Source: Marinilabiliales bacterium (GTDB taxonomy: Bacteria > Bacteroidota > Bacteroidia > Bacteroidales > UBA12077). Taken from it: a stretch of DNA of 26,481 nt. Shown here piece after piece: positions 15,673 through 23,648 of this stretch (within the stretch, counting starts at the first letter, position 1; each line of letters starts with the position of its first letter). The stretch is taken from assembly GCA_002869305.1 (NCBI GenBank), contig PKTC01000356.1, forward strand, positions 1 to 26,481. Direction: 5' to 3'. The position numbers and the translations under genes are program-made. Under the pieces are notes generated by a model. The model worked only from the letters and a program-made list of their open reading frames with translations. It had not been told where the DNA came from and searched no databases.

Positions 15673-17202
15673 ATGAAGAAATTACTAATTCTCTTTTCTC
15701 TTGTAATAGTAATTGCAGGAGTAGTTATTACAAAAACATCAGTAAAAGCACAGGAAGATATTACTTCTCCTGATTCGATTATAGAACAATCAGATTCTAT
15801 GATTCTTCAACCAGAAGTTGTTGAAGAAGTCGTGGAGGATTCGCCAGACGCATTAAAGTCTAATGTGTTGCTTTCTGGTGCTAAAAAATCGGGTTTCAGC
15901 ATAATTACAATACTCCGCGGCTTATTCGGAATGCTTGTTTTAGTAATGATAGCATGGTTATTTAGTGCAAACCGAAAAAAAATCGATTGGCTTGTTGCAG
16001 GTAAAGGATTAGCAATTCAGCTTATCTTAGCCATAAGCATATTGTACATTCCTTTTGTGGCGTATTTCTTCGAGTTTGTTGGAAAAATCTTTGTCAAAAT
16101 ACTTGATTTTACCAAAATTGGTAGCGAATTTTTATTTGGTTCTTTAATGGATATGAGTTCTTTTGGGATGATATTTGCATTTCAGATACTTCCGACAATT
16201 ATCTTCTTTTCAGCTTTAACAAGTGTTTTGTTTTATTGGGGAGTTATACAGGTTGTTGTTAAAGGATTTGCCTGGGTAATGGTTAAAGCTATGAGATTAT
16301 CAGGTTCTGAGAGTTTATCTGTAGCAGGGAATATTTTCTTAGGTCAAACAGAATCACCATTAATGATAAAAGCCTACTTACCGAAAATGAATGATTCTGA
16401 AATGTTACTGGTAATGATTGGAGGTATGGCTACTGTAGCTGGTGGAGTATTAGCTGCATATATTGGATTTTTAGGAGGTGATGATCCTGTGCAACGTGTT
16501 TTATTTGCTAAGCATTTATTAACAGCATCGGTTATGGCTGCTCCGGGAGCAGTGGTCGTTTCAAAAATATTAATGCCGCAAACAGAAAAAATTCAGGAAC
16601 AAGCCGATGTGAAAATGGAAAATATTGGATCGAATTTTTTAGATGCTTTATCTAATGGAACAATTGAAGGTTTAAAACTTGCAGCTAATGTAGGTGCTAT
16701 GTTATTGGTGTTTTTTGCATTTATTGCTATGATCAATTTTATATTTACAAAAGTTGGTTCTTGGGTGCATGTTAATGAACTAATAGCAAATGCCACGAGT
16801 GGCCAACACGATAAATTATCTCTTGAGTTTATTTTAGGATATTTGTTTTCACCGCTGATGTGGGTTATTGGAGTCTGCAAAGAAGATATGGCTTTAGTTG
16901 GACGGCTTCTAGGTGAGAAGTTGATAGCGAGTGAATTTGTAGGATATACCAGTCTGGCCAACTTAAAATCAACGGGAAATGCTGTTTTTGGAAGTTTTAC
17001 TCAGTATAAGTCAATTATTATGGCTACTTATATGCTTTGTGGTTTTGCTAATTTCGCATCAATTGGTATCCAGATTGGAGGAATTGGTGGATTAGCTCCT
17101 AATAAAAGAGGTTTTCTTTCAAAACAAGGATTGCGGGCATTGATTGGAGGAACGCTGGCTTCTCTTTTATCCGCAACCATTATTGGTATGATAATGGGTT
17201 AG
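15673..17202 (+). CDS. Concentrative nucleoside transporter (CNT/NupC family) with N-terminal extension
   Basis: A 509-residue inner-membrane symporter that imports nucleosides with Na+ or H+. The substrate and ion-binding motif GQTESPLMIKAYL lies at 224-236, with Gln225, Thr226 and Glu227 as in the Vibrio CNT structure, and the second motif NFASIG has Asn460 and Ser463. Standard CNT proteins have about 400 residues. Here the first ~80 are extra: a cleavable-looking signal peptide (1-26, ending VKAQ), then an acidic stretch rich in Glu, Asp, Val and Ser (27-65) before the first transporter helix. It sits in an operon with a nuclease-family protein upstream, which would fit nucleic-acid salvage, and a cyclophilin three bases downstream. 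The transporter call is secure; ion and nucleoside preference are not resolved. Confidence 0.92.
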   Translation: MKKLLILFSLVIVIAGVVITKTSVKAQEDITSPDSIIEQSDSMILQPEVVEEVVEDSPDALKSNVLLSGAKKSGFSIITILRGLFGMLVLVMIAWLFSANRKKIDWLVAGKGLAIQLILAISILYIPFVAYFFEFVGKIFVKILDFTKIGSEFLFGSLMDMSSFGMIFAFQILPTIIFFSALTSVLFYWGVIQVVVKGFAWVMVKAMRLSGSESLSVAGNIFLGQTESPLMIKAYLPKMNDSEMLLVMIGGMATVAGGVLAAYIGFLGGDDPVQRVLFAKHLLTASVMAAPGAVVVSKILMPQTEKIQEQADVKMENIGSNFLDALSNGTIEGLKLAANVGAMLLVFFAFIAMINFIFTKVGSWVHVNELIANATSGQHDKLSLEFILGYLFSPLMWVIGVCKEDMALVGRLLGEKLIASEFVGYTSLANLKSTGNAVFGSFTQYKSIIMATYMLCGFANFASIGIQIGGIGGLAPNKRGFLSKQGLRALIGGTLASLLSATIIGMIMG

Positions 17203-17205
17203 CGT

Positions 17206-17832
17206 ATGAAATTTAAAGTGGTCATATTTATATTAATATTAAATTTCTTAAGTGTTCATTCATTTTGTCAGGAAAGGACAAATGATGAGATGGACTATTT
17301 GCTTACTATAAATACTGAGTATGGTAAAATCATTTTTCTCTTGTTTGATGATACTCCATTGCACAAGGAAAACTTTATTAAGCTATCTGAAGCCGGGGTA
17401 TACAACCACATAACTTTTCACAGGGTAATCAATCATTTTATGATTCAGTCAGGCGATTATAAAACCAGAAATAAGCCTATAGATTACGATCCTAGAGTTA
17501 TAAAAGACCCTATTCAGGCAGAAATATTACCAAATCATTTAAATGTTCATGGAGCGATTGGAGCTCCGCGTAGGGGCGATGATGTTAATCCAGAAATGAA
17601 ATCAAATAGTACACAGTTTTACATAGTTCAGAATTATAAAGGGGCACATCATTTGGATGGCAAGTATACGGTTTTTGGGCAGGTTATGTCAGGTTTTGAG
17701 GTGGTTGATTCAATCGCAGCACAGCCAACATCCAATCGTGACGTGCCTGTAGAAGAAATAAGAATATCAATTGATATTGATAAAGTAAGTAGGTCTGATA
17801 TTGAAAAGTTTTATAATTTTACATATAAATAA
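17206..17832 (+). CDS. Exported cyclophilin-type peptidyl-prolyl cis-trans isomerase
   Basis: A 208-residue protein with a signal peptide (MKFKVVIFILILNFLSVHSFCQ) and then a cyclophilin domain (about 30-190). Family motifs are present: FHRVINHFMIQSGD (about 78-91), with the catalytic Arg and the Phe and Met/Gln of the proline pocket; and NSTQFYIVQNYKGAHHLDGKYTVFGQV (about 128-154), with the Gln-Phe and the HLDGKYTVFG loop. It should assist folding of exported proteins in the periplasm. Lipidation at Cys21 seems unlikely because the residues before it are not a lipobox. The start codon follows the transporter stop by three bases, so translation is probably coupled. Confidence 0.92.
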   Translation: MKFKVVIFILILNFLSVHSFCQERTNDEMDYLLTINTEYGKIIFLLFDDTPLHKENFIKLSEAGVYNHITFHRVINHFMIQSGDYKTRNKPIDYDPRVIKDPIQAEILPNHLNVHGAIGAPRRGDDVNPEMKSNSTQFYIVQNYKGAHHLDGKYTVFGQVMSGFEVVDSIAAQPTSNRDVPVEEIRISIDIDKVSRSDIEKFYNFTYK

Positions 17833-17846
17833 ATTAACCATCTGTT

Positions 17847-18971
17847 ATGAAAAGCATTGTAGTTTTAGGAGCAGGACTTGTAGGTAAGGCAATTGCGGTT
17901 GATCTTTCTAAGTCGTTTGAAGTTACAACGGTTGATATCAACCATACAAATCTTGAAAAGCTGGAAGAGTTTAAGAAGATAAAAACAGTTCTGACGGATC
18001 TTAGTGAAGATGGGGAGGTTCAGAGAATTGTTAAGGATTTTGATTTGGTTATAGGCTGTTTGCCTGGTTATATGGGTTATAAAACAGTGAGAGATACTAT
18101 TCTGGCAGGGAAAGATATTATTGACATATCTTTTTTCAGGGAAGATCCTTTTGAGTTAGAAGAACTTGCTCAGAAAAATAATGTAACAGCCATAATTGAT
18201 GCAGGGGTTGCTCCTGGAATGGGAAATATTATTCTTGGTTATCACAATGAATTAATGGAAGTTAAAAGTTACAAATGTTATGGTGGAGGTTTACCTTTTA
18301 AGCGTGAATGGCCATATGAGTATAAGGCAGTATTTTCTCCTATGGATGTGTTAGAAGAATATATTCGTCCAGCAAGATATATCTTGAATGGAGAATTGGT
18401 TGTTCGTGAAGCTTTGTCTGAAGCAGAAATACAGCATTTTGAGCCAATTGGATCTTTGCAAGCATGGAATACTGACGGGTTAAGAACATTAATTAAAACC
18501 ATGAAGATTCCAAATATGATTGAAAAGACCTTGCGATATCCTGGAACGGTAAATTATATTAAAGTACTGCGAGAAACAGGTTTCTTCTCAAGTGACCCAT
18601 TATTGGTTAATGGAGAACAGGTAAGACCAATAGACCTTACCGCAAAACTACTTTTCCCTGTTTGGGAACTAAAGAAGGGTGAAGAAGATTTTACAATGCT
18701 TCGGGTTATTATTAAAGGGAAGGAGAAAGGAGTTGAAAAGAAGTACACGTATGATCTTTTTGATAAGTATGACAAGGTAACGAACATGACTTCCATGGCC
18801 AGAACAACAGGTTATACTTGTACTGCAATTGCACATTTATTTGCAGAAGGAAAAATTAATCATAAGGGAATTTGTCCACCTGAATATATTGGTGTTGATA
18901 AGAGTAACTTTGAATATATTTTGAAATACCTGATAGATCGGGGAGTTCAATATCATGTTAATGAAGAATAA
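17847..18971 (+). CDS. Saccharopine dehydrogenase-family NAD(P)-dependent oxidoreductase
   Basis: A 374-residue enzyme. The N-terminal Rossmann fold has VVLGAGLVGKAIA (5-17), and an acidic residue after strand two (TVDIN, 34-38) fits NAD+ better than NADP+. The catalytic part carries DAGVAPGMGNI (117-127), AWNTDGLRTL (208-217) and TLRYPG (228-233). This set is shared by saccharopine dehydrogenase-like enzymes and bacterial L-lysine 6-dehydrogenases, so the reaction is probably oxidation or reduction at a lysine-like amine, but the substrate is not fixed by the sequence. It is the last gene of the BFN-CNT-cyclophilin operon and is followed by a strong terminator. Family call strong, substrate uncertain. 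Confidence 0.85.
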   Translation: MKSIVVLGAGLVGKAIAVDLSKSFEVTTVDINHTNLEKLEEFKKIKTVLTDLSEDGEVQRIVKDFDLVIGCLPGYMGYKTVRDTILAGKDIIDISFFREDPFELEELAQKNNVTAIIDAGVAPGMGNIILGYHNELMEVKSYKCYGGGLPFKREWPYEYKAVFSPMDVLEEYIRPARYILNGELVVREALSEAEIQHFEPIGSLQAWNTDGLRTLIKTMKIPNMIEKTLRYPGTVNYIKVLRETGFFSSDPLLVNGEQVRPIDLTAKLLFPVWELKKGEEDFTMLRVIIKGKEKGVEKKYTYDLFDKYDKVTNMTSMARTTGYTCTAIAHLFAEGKINHKGICPPEYIGVDKSNFEYILKYLIDRGVQYHVNEE

Positions 18972-18990
18972 TTAAACACTTGAAATAAAA

Positions 18991-19025
18991 AAATCCCAAG
19001 TAAAAAGCTTGGGATTTGTTATTTT
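18991..19025. terminator. Hairpin terminator ending the four-gene operon (usable from both sides)
   Basis: AAATCCCAAG (18991-19000) pairs perfectly with CTTGGGATTT (19008-19017), with a seven-base loop and a downstream T-rich tract. On the other strand an A/T-rich flank also follows, and the original stop codon of the convergent DUF1684 gene lies about 26 bases away, so it likely serves both. Confidence 0.88.
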
Positions 19026-19043
19026 TAAATGATGAATGAATCT

Positions 19044-19961
19044 TTAGTGGTGTCCGAAATGTTCATTGATTTTTTCTCCTGCTAAAATCTTCACCGTCAA
19101 TATGTTTTCCTTGGGTGGAAGCGGGCAGGTTGCAAATTCGGTGAATGCACAGGGAGGATTGGTTGCCTTGTTAAAGTCAATGTATGTATTTCCATCTTCG
19201 TCAGGTTTTTAAACCGATAAAAATCTACCAGCTCCATAAGTTTCTTCAGCACTTGTTTCATCTGCAAATATTAAAAAAAAGTCATTTTTTACTCCATTGC
19301 CTAAAGGCATTAATTCATATTCCTTAGAATCAATTTTAAATTTTAATAATCCATAGCATTTTTCAAATTCCACATCTCCTAATACATTTGGGACAGCTAT
19401 TTCTTTAGGTGTTTCAAATTTTTCAAATCTAGCTTCAATTCTCCATCTTGAATCAACAGGAAATGAAGGAATTTCAGTAATTTTCTCTACTAATGGGCTG
19501 TTTATATCTCGTAGTCGAATTCCATATCGATCTCCTCGTTTAATGATATACCACCTTAACGATCCTGACCGAAACATTGTTGTATTTTCATCATAGTCTG
19601 TATGTATCGAATGCTCCTTTAATAATGAATCATTGATAAATACTTCAACATCTTCGTTAATTTGCACACTTAAATTTCCTTTGTAAAGGATAATGGTTCC
19701 TATAAATTCAGGTGCATTTTCTGGAAAAACTATATTGTTTGCTTCATTACTACCAAAAGGATTTTGACCTTCCTTTAGCCAATGCAGTCCAACTAAATTT
19801 AACCAACCATTTTCAGACTTTAAACGTTCAAGTCTTTGATGTTTCCATTCATTCATAGAACTTATGTATTCTTCTTCATTAAATTTTTCTTTACCTGATT
19901 GGCATGAAATAGATCCAATAATAAAAGAAACAATAAGTATTCTTGAAATTATTCTATTCAT
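19044..19961 (-). pseudogene. DUF1684-family lipoprotein gene interrupted by one in-frame TAA
   Basis: The protein begins at the ATG at 19961 as a lipoprotein (signal ending SISC, Cys20) and follows the DUF1684 pattern: NGWLNLVGLHWLKEGQNPFG (near 53-72), SLRWYIIKRGDRYGIRLRD, and ETYGAGRFLSV. It stops at TAA (19211-19209) after 250 residues. The same frame then continues without any shift for 54 codons to a second stop at 19046-19044. Those codons encode the conserved DUF1684 ending: KPDEDGNTYIDFNKATNPPC followed by AFTEFATCPLPPKEN. So the stop removes the most conserved block of the family, including its two Cys residues. I read this as a nonsense mutation or a base-call error. A version truncated at 19209 may still be made. 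The longer upstream start at 20018 is rejected because the promoter at 19983-20013 lies inside it. DUF1684 proteins have no settled function. Confidence 0.85.
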
Positions 19962-19982
19962 TTTTTTTGATTTTAGTTTTTC

Positions 19983-20013
19983 GAAATATATAAGATTGTT
20001 CCCGATAAACAAA
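19983..20013 (-). promoter_or_regulatory. Promoter of the DUF1684 lipoprotein gene
   Basis: On the minus strand TTTG (20013-20010), a 19-base spacer and TATATTTC (19990-19983) match the consensus with one mismatch. The predicted RNA start near 19976 gives a 15-base leader before the ATG at 19961. Confidence 0.6.
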
Positions 20014-20019
20014 ATCAAA

Positions 20020-20325
20020 TTAAAGAAGTTTTATTACCAAAAGTCTTAAGTCAGTATTAGAATTATTGATCCAGGCTCGATTTTTATCAGAAGTAACTTT
20101 TATTACATCATTAGTTTTTAGTTTATGATTTTTTCCTTCAATACTAAGAATACCTTTGCCCTCTGCAACAAAGAATATAACATCAAAGGGGTTCTTATGT
20201 TCTTCGAGTTTCTCTTGTGGATTAAGTTGCAAATGAACTAACTCTAAATGCTTTTCGGAATGTAAAGTAAATGCTTCCAGATCAAATGGAACCTTTGGTG
20301 AGTTTTCAAGGTTTCGGATAATCAT
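20020..20325 (-). CDS. Small single-domain cupin protein
   Basis: A 101-residue cupin. Motif 1 appears around 38-60 (LEEHKNPFDVIFFVAEGKGIL) and motif 2 around 66-90 (HKLKTNDVIKVTSDKNRAWINN). Metal-binding residues are partly degenerate: His43 and the Asp/Glu positions are seen, but the second His of a classic H-x-H pair is absent (Glu42-His43). Metal binding is thus uncertain. Its ATG overlaps the stop codon of the YgbA-family gene by four bases (ATGA), which indicates translational coupling and a shared role, possibly in nitrosative stress. Single-domain cupins can be sensors, dioxygenases or isomerases; no specific reaction can be assigned. Confidence 0.82.
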   Translation of the reverse strand: MIIRNLENSPKVPFDLEAFTLHSEKHLELVHLQLNPQEKLEEHKNPFDVIFFVAEGKGILSIEGKNHKLKTNDVIKVTSDKNRAWINNSNTDLRLLVIKLL

Positions 20326-20645
20326 GATGCTTTTTGAGATTTATGGATAAATTTATAATAATAGTACCAAATAGTATCAAAGGTGTGGGTAAGAATCATT
20401 TTAGGACCCACTTTCCGCATTACTGCCTTTATTTTATCCTTTTGTTTTGTATTATAGCAGTGAATATCGCATTTGGAACAGACTGGTTTATCTTTTAGAA
20501 AAGGACATGAAAGTAATCTTTTTTCGGCGTATTCAATGAGGTCTTCACATTCAACACATAAATCAGAAGCTTTATGAACTTCCCTGCAATATGTATGAAT
20601 CATTGTTTCAAGAATACGTTTTTCTCTTTGAACCCTGGGATGCAT
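20322..20645 (-). CDS. YgbA-family (nitrous oxide-stimulated promoter family) Cys-rich protein
   Basis: A 107-residue protein matching the YgbA_NO family (Pfam 'nitrous oxide-stimulated promoter'). It has REKRILETMIHTYCREVH near the N terminus, LCVECEDLIEYAEKRLLSCPF (29-49), and KPVCSKCDIHCY (53-64), with seven Cys (20, 30, 33, 47, 56, 59, 63), then KIKAVMRKVGPKM. E. coli ygbA belongs to the NsrR/NO-responsive set and has been linked to growth under nitrosative stress; the Cys pattern suggests metal or Fe-S binding. The ATG at 20645 is chosen over an upstream TTG (20669), because that TTG overlaps the -7 promoter box and the family normally starts just before the REKR motif. It overlaps the cupin gene and lies downstream of hcp, also a nitrosative-stress gene. 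Confidence 0.88.
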   Translation of the reverse strand: MHPRVQREKRILETMIHTYCREVHKASDLCVECEDLIEYAEKRLLSCPFLKDKPVCSKCDIHCYNTKQKDKIKAVMRKVGPKMILTHTFDTIWYYYYKFIHKSQKAS

Positions 20646-20666
20646 ATTGGATGATTTAAATATGAA

Positions 20667-20674
20667 CAAATGTA
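20667..20674 (-). promoter_or_regulatory. -7 box of the ygbA-cupin unit
   Basis: On the minus strand TACATTTG is an exact TAnnTTTG match, 21 bases before the ATG at 20645. The -33 region is poor, as expected for a promoter needing an activator. An inverted repeat, ATCAC (20693-20697) and GTGAT (20706-20710), is centred about 41 bases before the predicted RNA start, where an activator could bind. Confidence 0.5.
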
Positions 20675-20715
20675 AGAATTTTTATAAAAAACATCACGTT
20701 AGTAAGTGATTAATA

Positions 20716-20752
20716 AAGACCTGATTTGTATCTGTATAACCTATCAGGTCTT
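20716..20752 (-). terminator. Terminator of hcp
   Basis: AAGACCTGA and TCAGGTCTT form a perfect nine-base-pair stem around an 19-base loop, 37 bases after the hcp stop codon on the minus strand, followed by a short T-rich stretch. It separates hcp from the ygbA-cupin unit. Confidence 0.65.
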
Positions 20753-20788
20753 ATTTTGTTCATATAGACATATGTAATTATATAAATT

Positions 20789-22447
20789 TTAATTCATAAA
20801 CATTTTTATATCATCATCGACATTTGTAATACCCCCAATACCAAATGTTTCAACTAGAACTTTTGCTACGTTAGGCGATAAAAACGCAGGTAACGTTGGT
20901 CCTAAATGAATATTTTTAACACCCAAATAAAGTAGCGCCAACAAAACGATTACAGCTTTTTGTTCGTACCATGCAATATTATAGGCAATTGGTAATTCAT
21001 TTATATCGTTTAACTCAAAAACTTCTTTCAGTTTTAAAGCAATAACAGCTAAAGAGTAACTATCGTTACACTGACCTGCATCTAGAACTCTAGGAATTCC
21101 GCCTATATCACCTAACTCTAATTTGTTGTATCTGTATTTAGCACAACCAGCTGTAAGAATCACAGTATCTTTAGGTAATCTATCAGCAAATTCAGTGTAA
21201 TAATCTCTATTTTTCATTCTGCCATAGCAGCCAGCCATTACAAAAAATTTCTTTATAGCTCCTGATTTAACAGCATCAACAACTTTATCGGCTAATTGCA
21301 TTACCTGATTATGTGCAAAACCACCTACAATTTCTCCCTTTTCAATTTCAATAGGAGCAGCACATTTCTTAGCAAGCTCGATTATTTGTGAGAAATCCTT
21401 TTGTCCACCTTTTTCTCTGTCTGCAATATGCGGAAATCCGTCGAAACCTGCAGCTCCTGTAGTATAAACTCTATCGTAGTATCCTGCATCCTTCTTTGGA
21501 GGAACTAAACAGTTAGTTGTAAACAGGATAGGGCCATTGAAACTTTCAAATTCTTCTTTTTGTTTCCACCACGCATTTCCATAGTTACCAACAAAATGAT
21601 CGTACTTTTTGAAAGCAGGATAATAATTGGCGGGCAACATTTCGCTATGTGTATAAACGTCTACTCCTGTTCCTTCGGTTTGCTTCAAAAGATCTTCCAT
21701 GTCTTTTAAATCATGTCCGCTGATAAGTATTCCGGGATTGTTTCTTACTCCAATATTTACTGAAGTAATTTCAGGATTACCGTAAGTAGTTGTGTTTGCT
21801 TTATCCAATAAAGCCATTACGTCAACACCAAATTTACCTGTTTCCATTACCAAAGCTATATTTTCTTCAACGGTTAAGTTGTCGTTTACTAGCGCAGCAA
21901 CAGCTTTTTGCACAAAAGCATGTAGGGTTGCATCCTCGAATCCTAGGTTAAAAGCATGTTCCTGGTATGCGGTTAATCCTTTTAGACCATAAAGAATAAG
22001 TGCTCGCAAAGATCGGATATCTTCGTTTGGAGCATCAATTTTACCACTTACCTGTTGTGCTTTGGCTTCAAATTCTTCCAAAGTTGAACCTGTCCAGCTT
22101 ACAGTATCATGATTAATGTCGGAAATAGTAATTCCTTTTTCTATTAGTGTGTTTTTAATTTTTCCTCTCAATACTAGAGCTCGTTTGATTTCTTTTACAA
22201 AAACTTCTTTTGAGAAATTAGCATTTGTAATGGTTTTGAATAAACTTGTAAAGAAAAAGTTATTGATTTCCTCATCTTCAATGCCATTTTCTCTTGCTTT
22301 CACACTGTAAAGAGAAATTCCCTTTAGTATATAAACAGTCAGGTCCTGTAAATGAATAACATCATCCTTTATTCCACATACGCCTACAGCACCCGTACAA
22401 CCTATACCTTTAGCCGCTTCCTGACATTGATAACAAAACATACTCAT
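20789..22447 (-). CDS. hcp: Hydroxylamine reductase / hybrid-cluster protein
   Basis: A 552-residue cytoplasmic Fe-S enzyme. The N-terminal cluster motif is Cys5-x2-Cys8-x8-Cys17-x6-Cys24. All ligands of the hybrid [4Fe-2O-2S]-type cluster are seen: His245, Glu269, Cys313, Cys407 (the persulfide Cys, in AGCYGRMKNR), Cys435, Cys460 and Glu495. Hcp proteins reduce hydroxylamine to ammonia in vitro. In enterobacteria Hcp is a high-affinity NO reductase and a protein S-nitrosylase. The gene follows a ferredoxin gene (118-base gap) that probably supplies its electrons, in place of the Hcr flavoprotein of E. coli, and precedes the YgbA-family gene. A second Met is at residue 3. The 118-base gap holds an inverted repeat (TAAGCAT...ATGCTTA, 22513-22536) of unknown role. 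Identification very secure. Confidence 0.96.
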   Translation of the reverse strand: MSMFCYQCQEAAKGIGCTGAVGVCGIKDDVIHLQDLTVYILKGISLYSVKARENGIEDEEINNFFFTSLFKTITNANFSKEVFVKEIKRALVLRGKIKNTLIEKGITISDINHDTVSWTGSTLEEFEAKAQQVSGKIDAPNEDIRSLRALILYGLKGLTAYQEHAFNLGFEDATLHAFVQKAVAALVNDNLTVEENIALVMETGKFGVDVMALLDKANTTTYGNPEITSVNIGVRNNPGILISGHDLKDMEDLLKQTEGTGVDVYTHSEMLPANYYPAFKKYDHFVGNYGNAWWKQKEEFESFNGPILFTTNCLVPPKKDAGYYDRVYTTGAAGFDGFPHIADREKGGQKDFSQIIELAKKCAAPIEIEKGEIVGGFAHNQVMQLADKVVDAVKSGAIKKFFVMAGCYGRMKNRDYYTEFADRLPKDTVILTAGCAKYRYNKLELGDIGGIPRVLDAGQCNDSYSLAVIALKLKEVFELNDINELPIAYNIAWYEQKAVIVLLALLYLGVKNIHLGPTLPAFLSPNVAKVLVETFGIGGITNVDDDIKMFMN

Positions 22448-22565
22448 AATTTAATTTATTTTTAAATGATTAATAATATTGATATTTGATTAATGAATGT
22501 ACCTTTCCCATTTAAGCATCATTTCAACTATGCTTATTAAGATATTTTATGTGTATTGATTTCTT

Positions 22566-23495
22566 CTAAACCCAGTCTTCGGATAAGATCTCTCCCGAAA
22601 TACTCACCGTCATCGATTTAATTGGAACTTTACGTGATGCCTGTTGCGATGCAATTTGTGCCATTTGTAAAATACCGCCACAACATGGCACTTCCATTTT
22701 CATTACTGTGATTGTATTGACCTTTGACTCATCTATTAGAGCAACCAGTTTATTAATGTATATCTCTTTATTAGCATCCAGTTTTGGACATGCAATTCCT
22801 AAAGATTTTCCTTTTAAGAATTTACCATGAAAATCACCTAGCGAGAATGCAACACAATCTGCAGCTAATAATAAATCCGAATTTTGGAAATAGGATGCAG
22901 CAGGATTAATTAAATGCATCTGAACTGGCCATTGTTTTAGTTCAGAAGGTATATCGCCACTAAAAGTTTCTTTTACTGCTTCCGGCTTATTAATTTCTCT
23001 TGACATGGAACCAGGACAACCTCCTCCTGCATGAGCATGCTCGTGATGATGTGCTTCAACTTTTACTTCATGACCACCACAACCACACGCACTTTCTTCT
23101 TGTTTTGATCCATTGTGTACTGCTTCCATAACTTCTTCGACTTTAAAATTTATTTCTGATTGATTTTCCTGTAACCAATGAACACCTTGTTTAAGGAAAC
23201 CAAATTCATTATGATCTTTTAAATGCGCAAGGTGAGCAATAACAGTATTTTTACCTTTCTTAACCATTTCTTTGATTACTGTAATTTCATCGTATGGTTG
23301 AGCTTCTCTTTCAATGATTTCAATGGCTCCTTCAGGGCAATGACCAATACATGCTCCTAATCCATCACACATTAAATCGCTTATTAATCTGGCTTTTCCA
23401 TCAATCATTTGCAATGCACCTTCATGGCAATTTGGAATACATTCACCACAACCTGTGCACTTATCTTCATCTATTTCTATTATTTGTCTTTTCAT
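22566..23495 (-). CDS. Dicluster ferredoxin with His/Cys-rich insert, probable Hcp partner
   Basis: A 309-residue cytoplasmic protein. The N-terminal ferredoxin domain has one full [4Fe-4S] motif (Cys13, 16, 19, 23) and a second motif with only three Cys (Cys43, Cys49, Cys53; Leu at 46 where a Cys is normal). Residues 60-130 are mixed alpha/beta. Then comes a metal-binding-looking insert: CGCGG (137-141) and HHHEHAH (149-155), with Cys160. The C-terminal part carries Cys214, Cys236 (GIACPKLD) and Cys271-Cys272 (EVPCCGG), which could be further cluster or metal ligands. The gene lies directly upstream of hcp on the same strand, and I recall this pairing in anaerobes, so it is probably the electron donor to Hcp. 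It is divergent from arsR across 225 bases. Confidence 0.85.
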   Translation of the reverse strand: MKRQIIEIDEDKCTGCGECIPNCHEGALQMIDGKARLISDLMCDGLGACIGHCPEGAIEIIEREAQPYDEITVIKEMVKKGKNTVIAHLAHLKDHNEFGFLKQGVHWLQENQSEINFKVEEVMEAVHNGSKQEESACGCGGHEVKVEAHHHEHAHAGGGCPGSMSREINKPEAVKETFSGDIPSELKQWPVQMHLINPAASYFQNSDLLLAADCVAFSLGDFHGKFLKGKSLGIACPKLDANKEIYINKLVALIDESKVNTITVMKMEVPCCGGILQMAQIASQQASRKVPIKSMTVSISGEILSEDWV

Positions 23496-23648
23496 CGTAA
23501 TTAATTTGTTGTCTGTTTAAAATAAGAATTAAAGTAATTCAATACCAAAATAACAAATAGTTTTATTTCTGACCAAATTTTTTTGGATGATTTATATCAT
23601 GTTTCATAGCATGTCGCAATTAAATCTCATAAAATGAGGAAATTACAA

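Noticed and set aside
16593..16961. 122-codon minus-strand frame within the nucleoside transporter gene
   Set aside because: Antisense shadow of a conserved membrane protein gene; no supporting features.
19962..20018. Longer N terminus for the DUF1684 lipoprotein (start at 20018)
   Set aside because: It would contain the gene's own promoter and put 19 polar residues before the lipoprotein signal; ATG at 19961 fits better.
20646..20669. TTG start eight codons upstream for the YgbA-family protein
   Set aside because: This TTG is part of the TACATTTG -7 box; transcription would begin after it.
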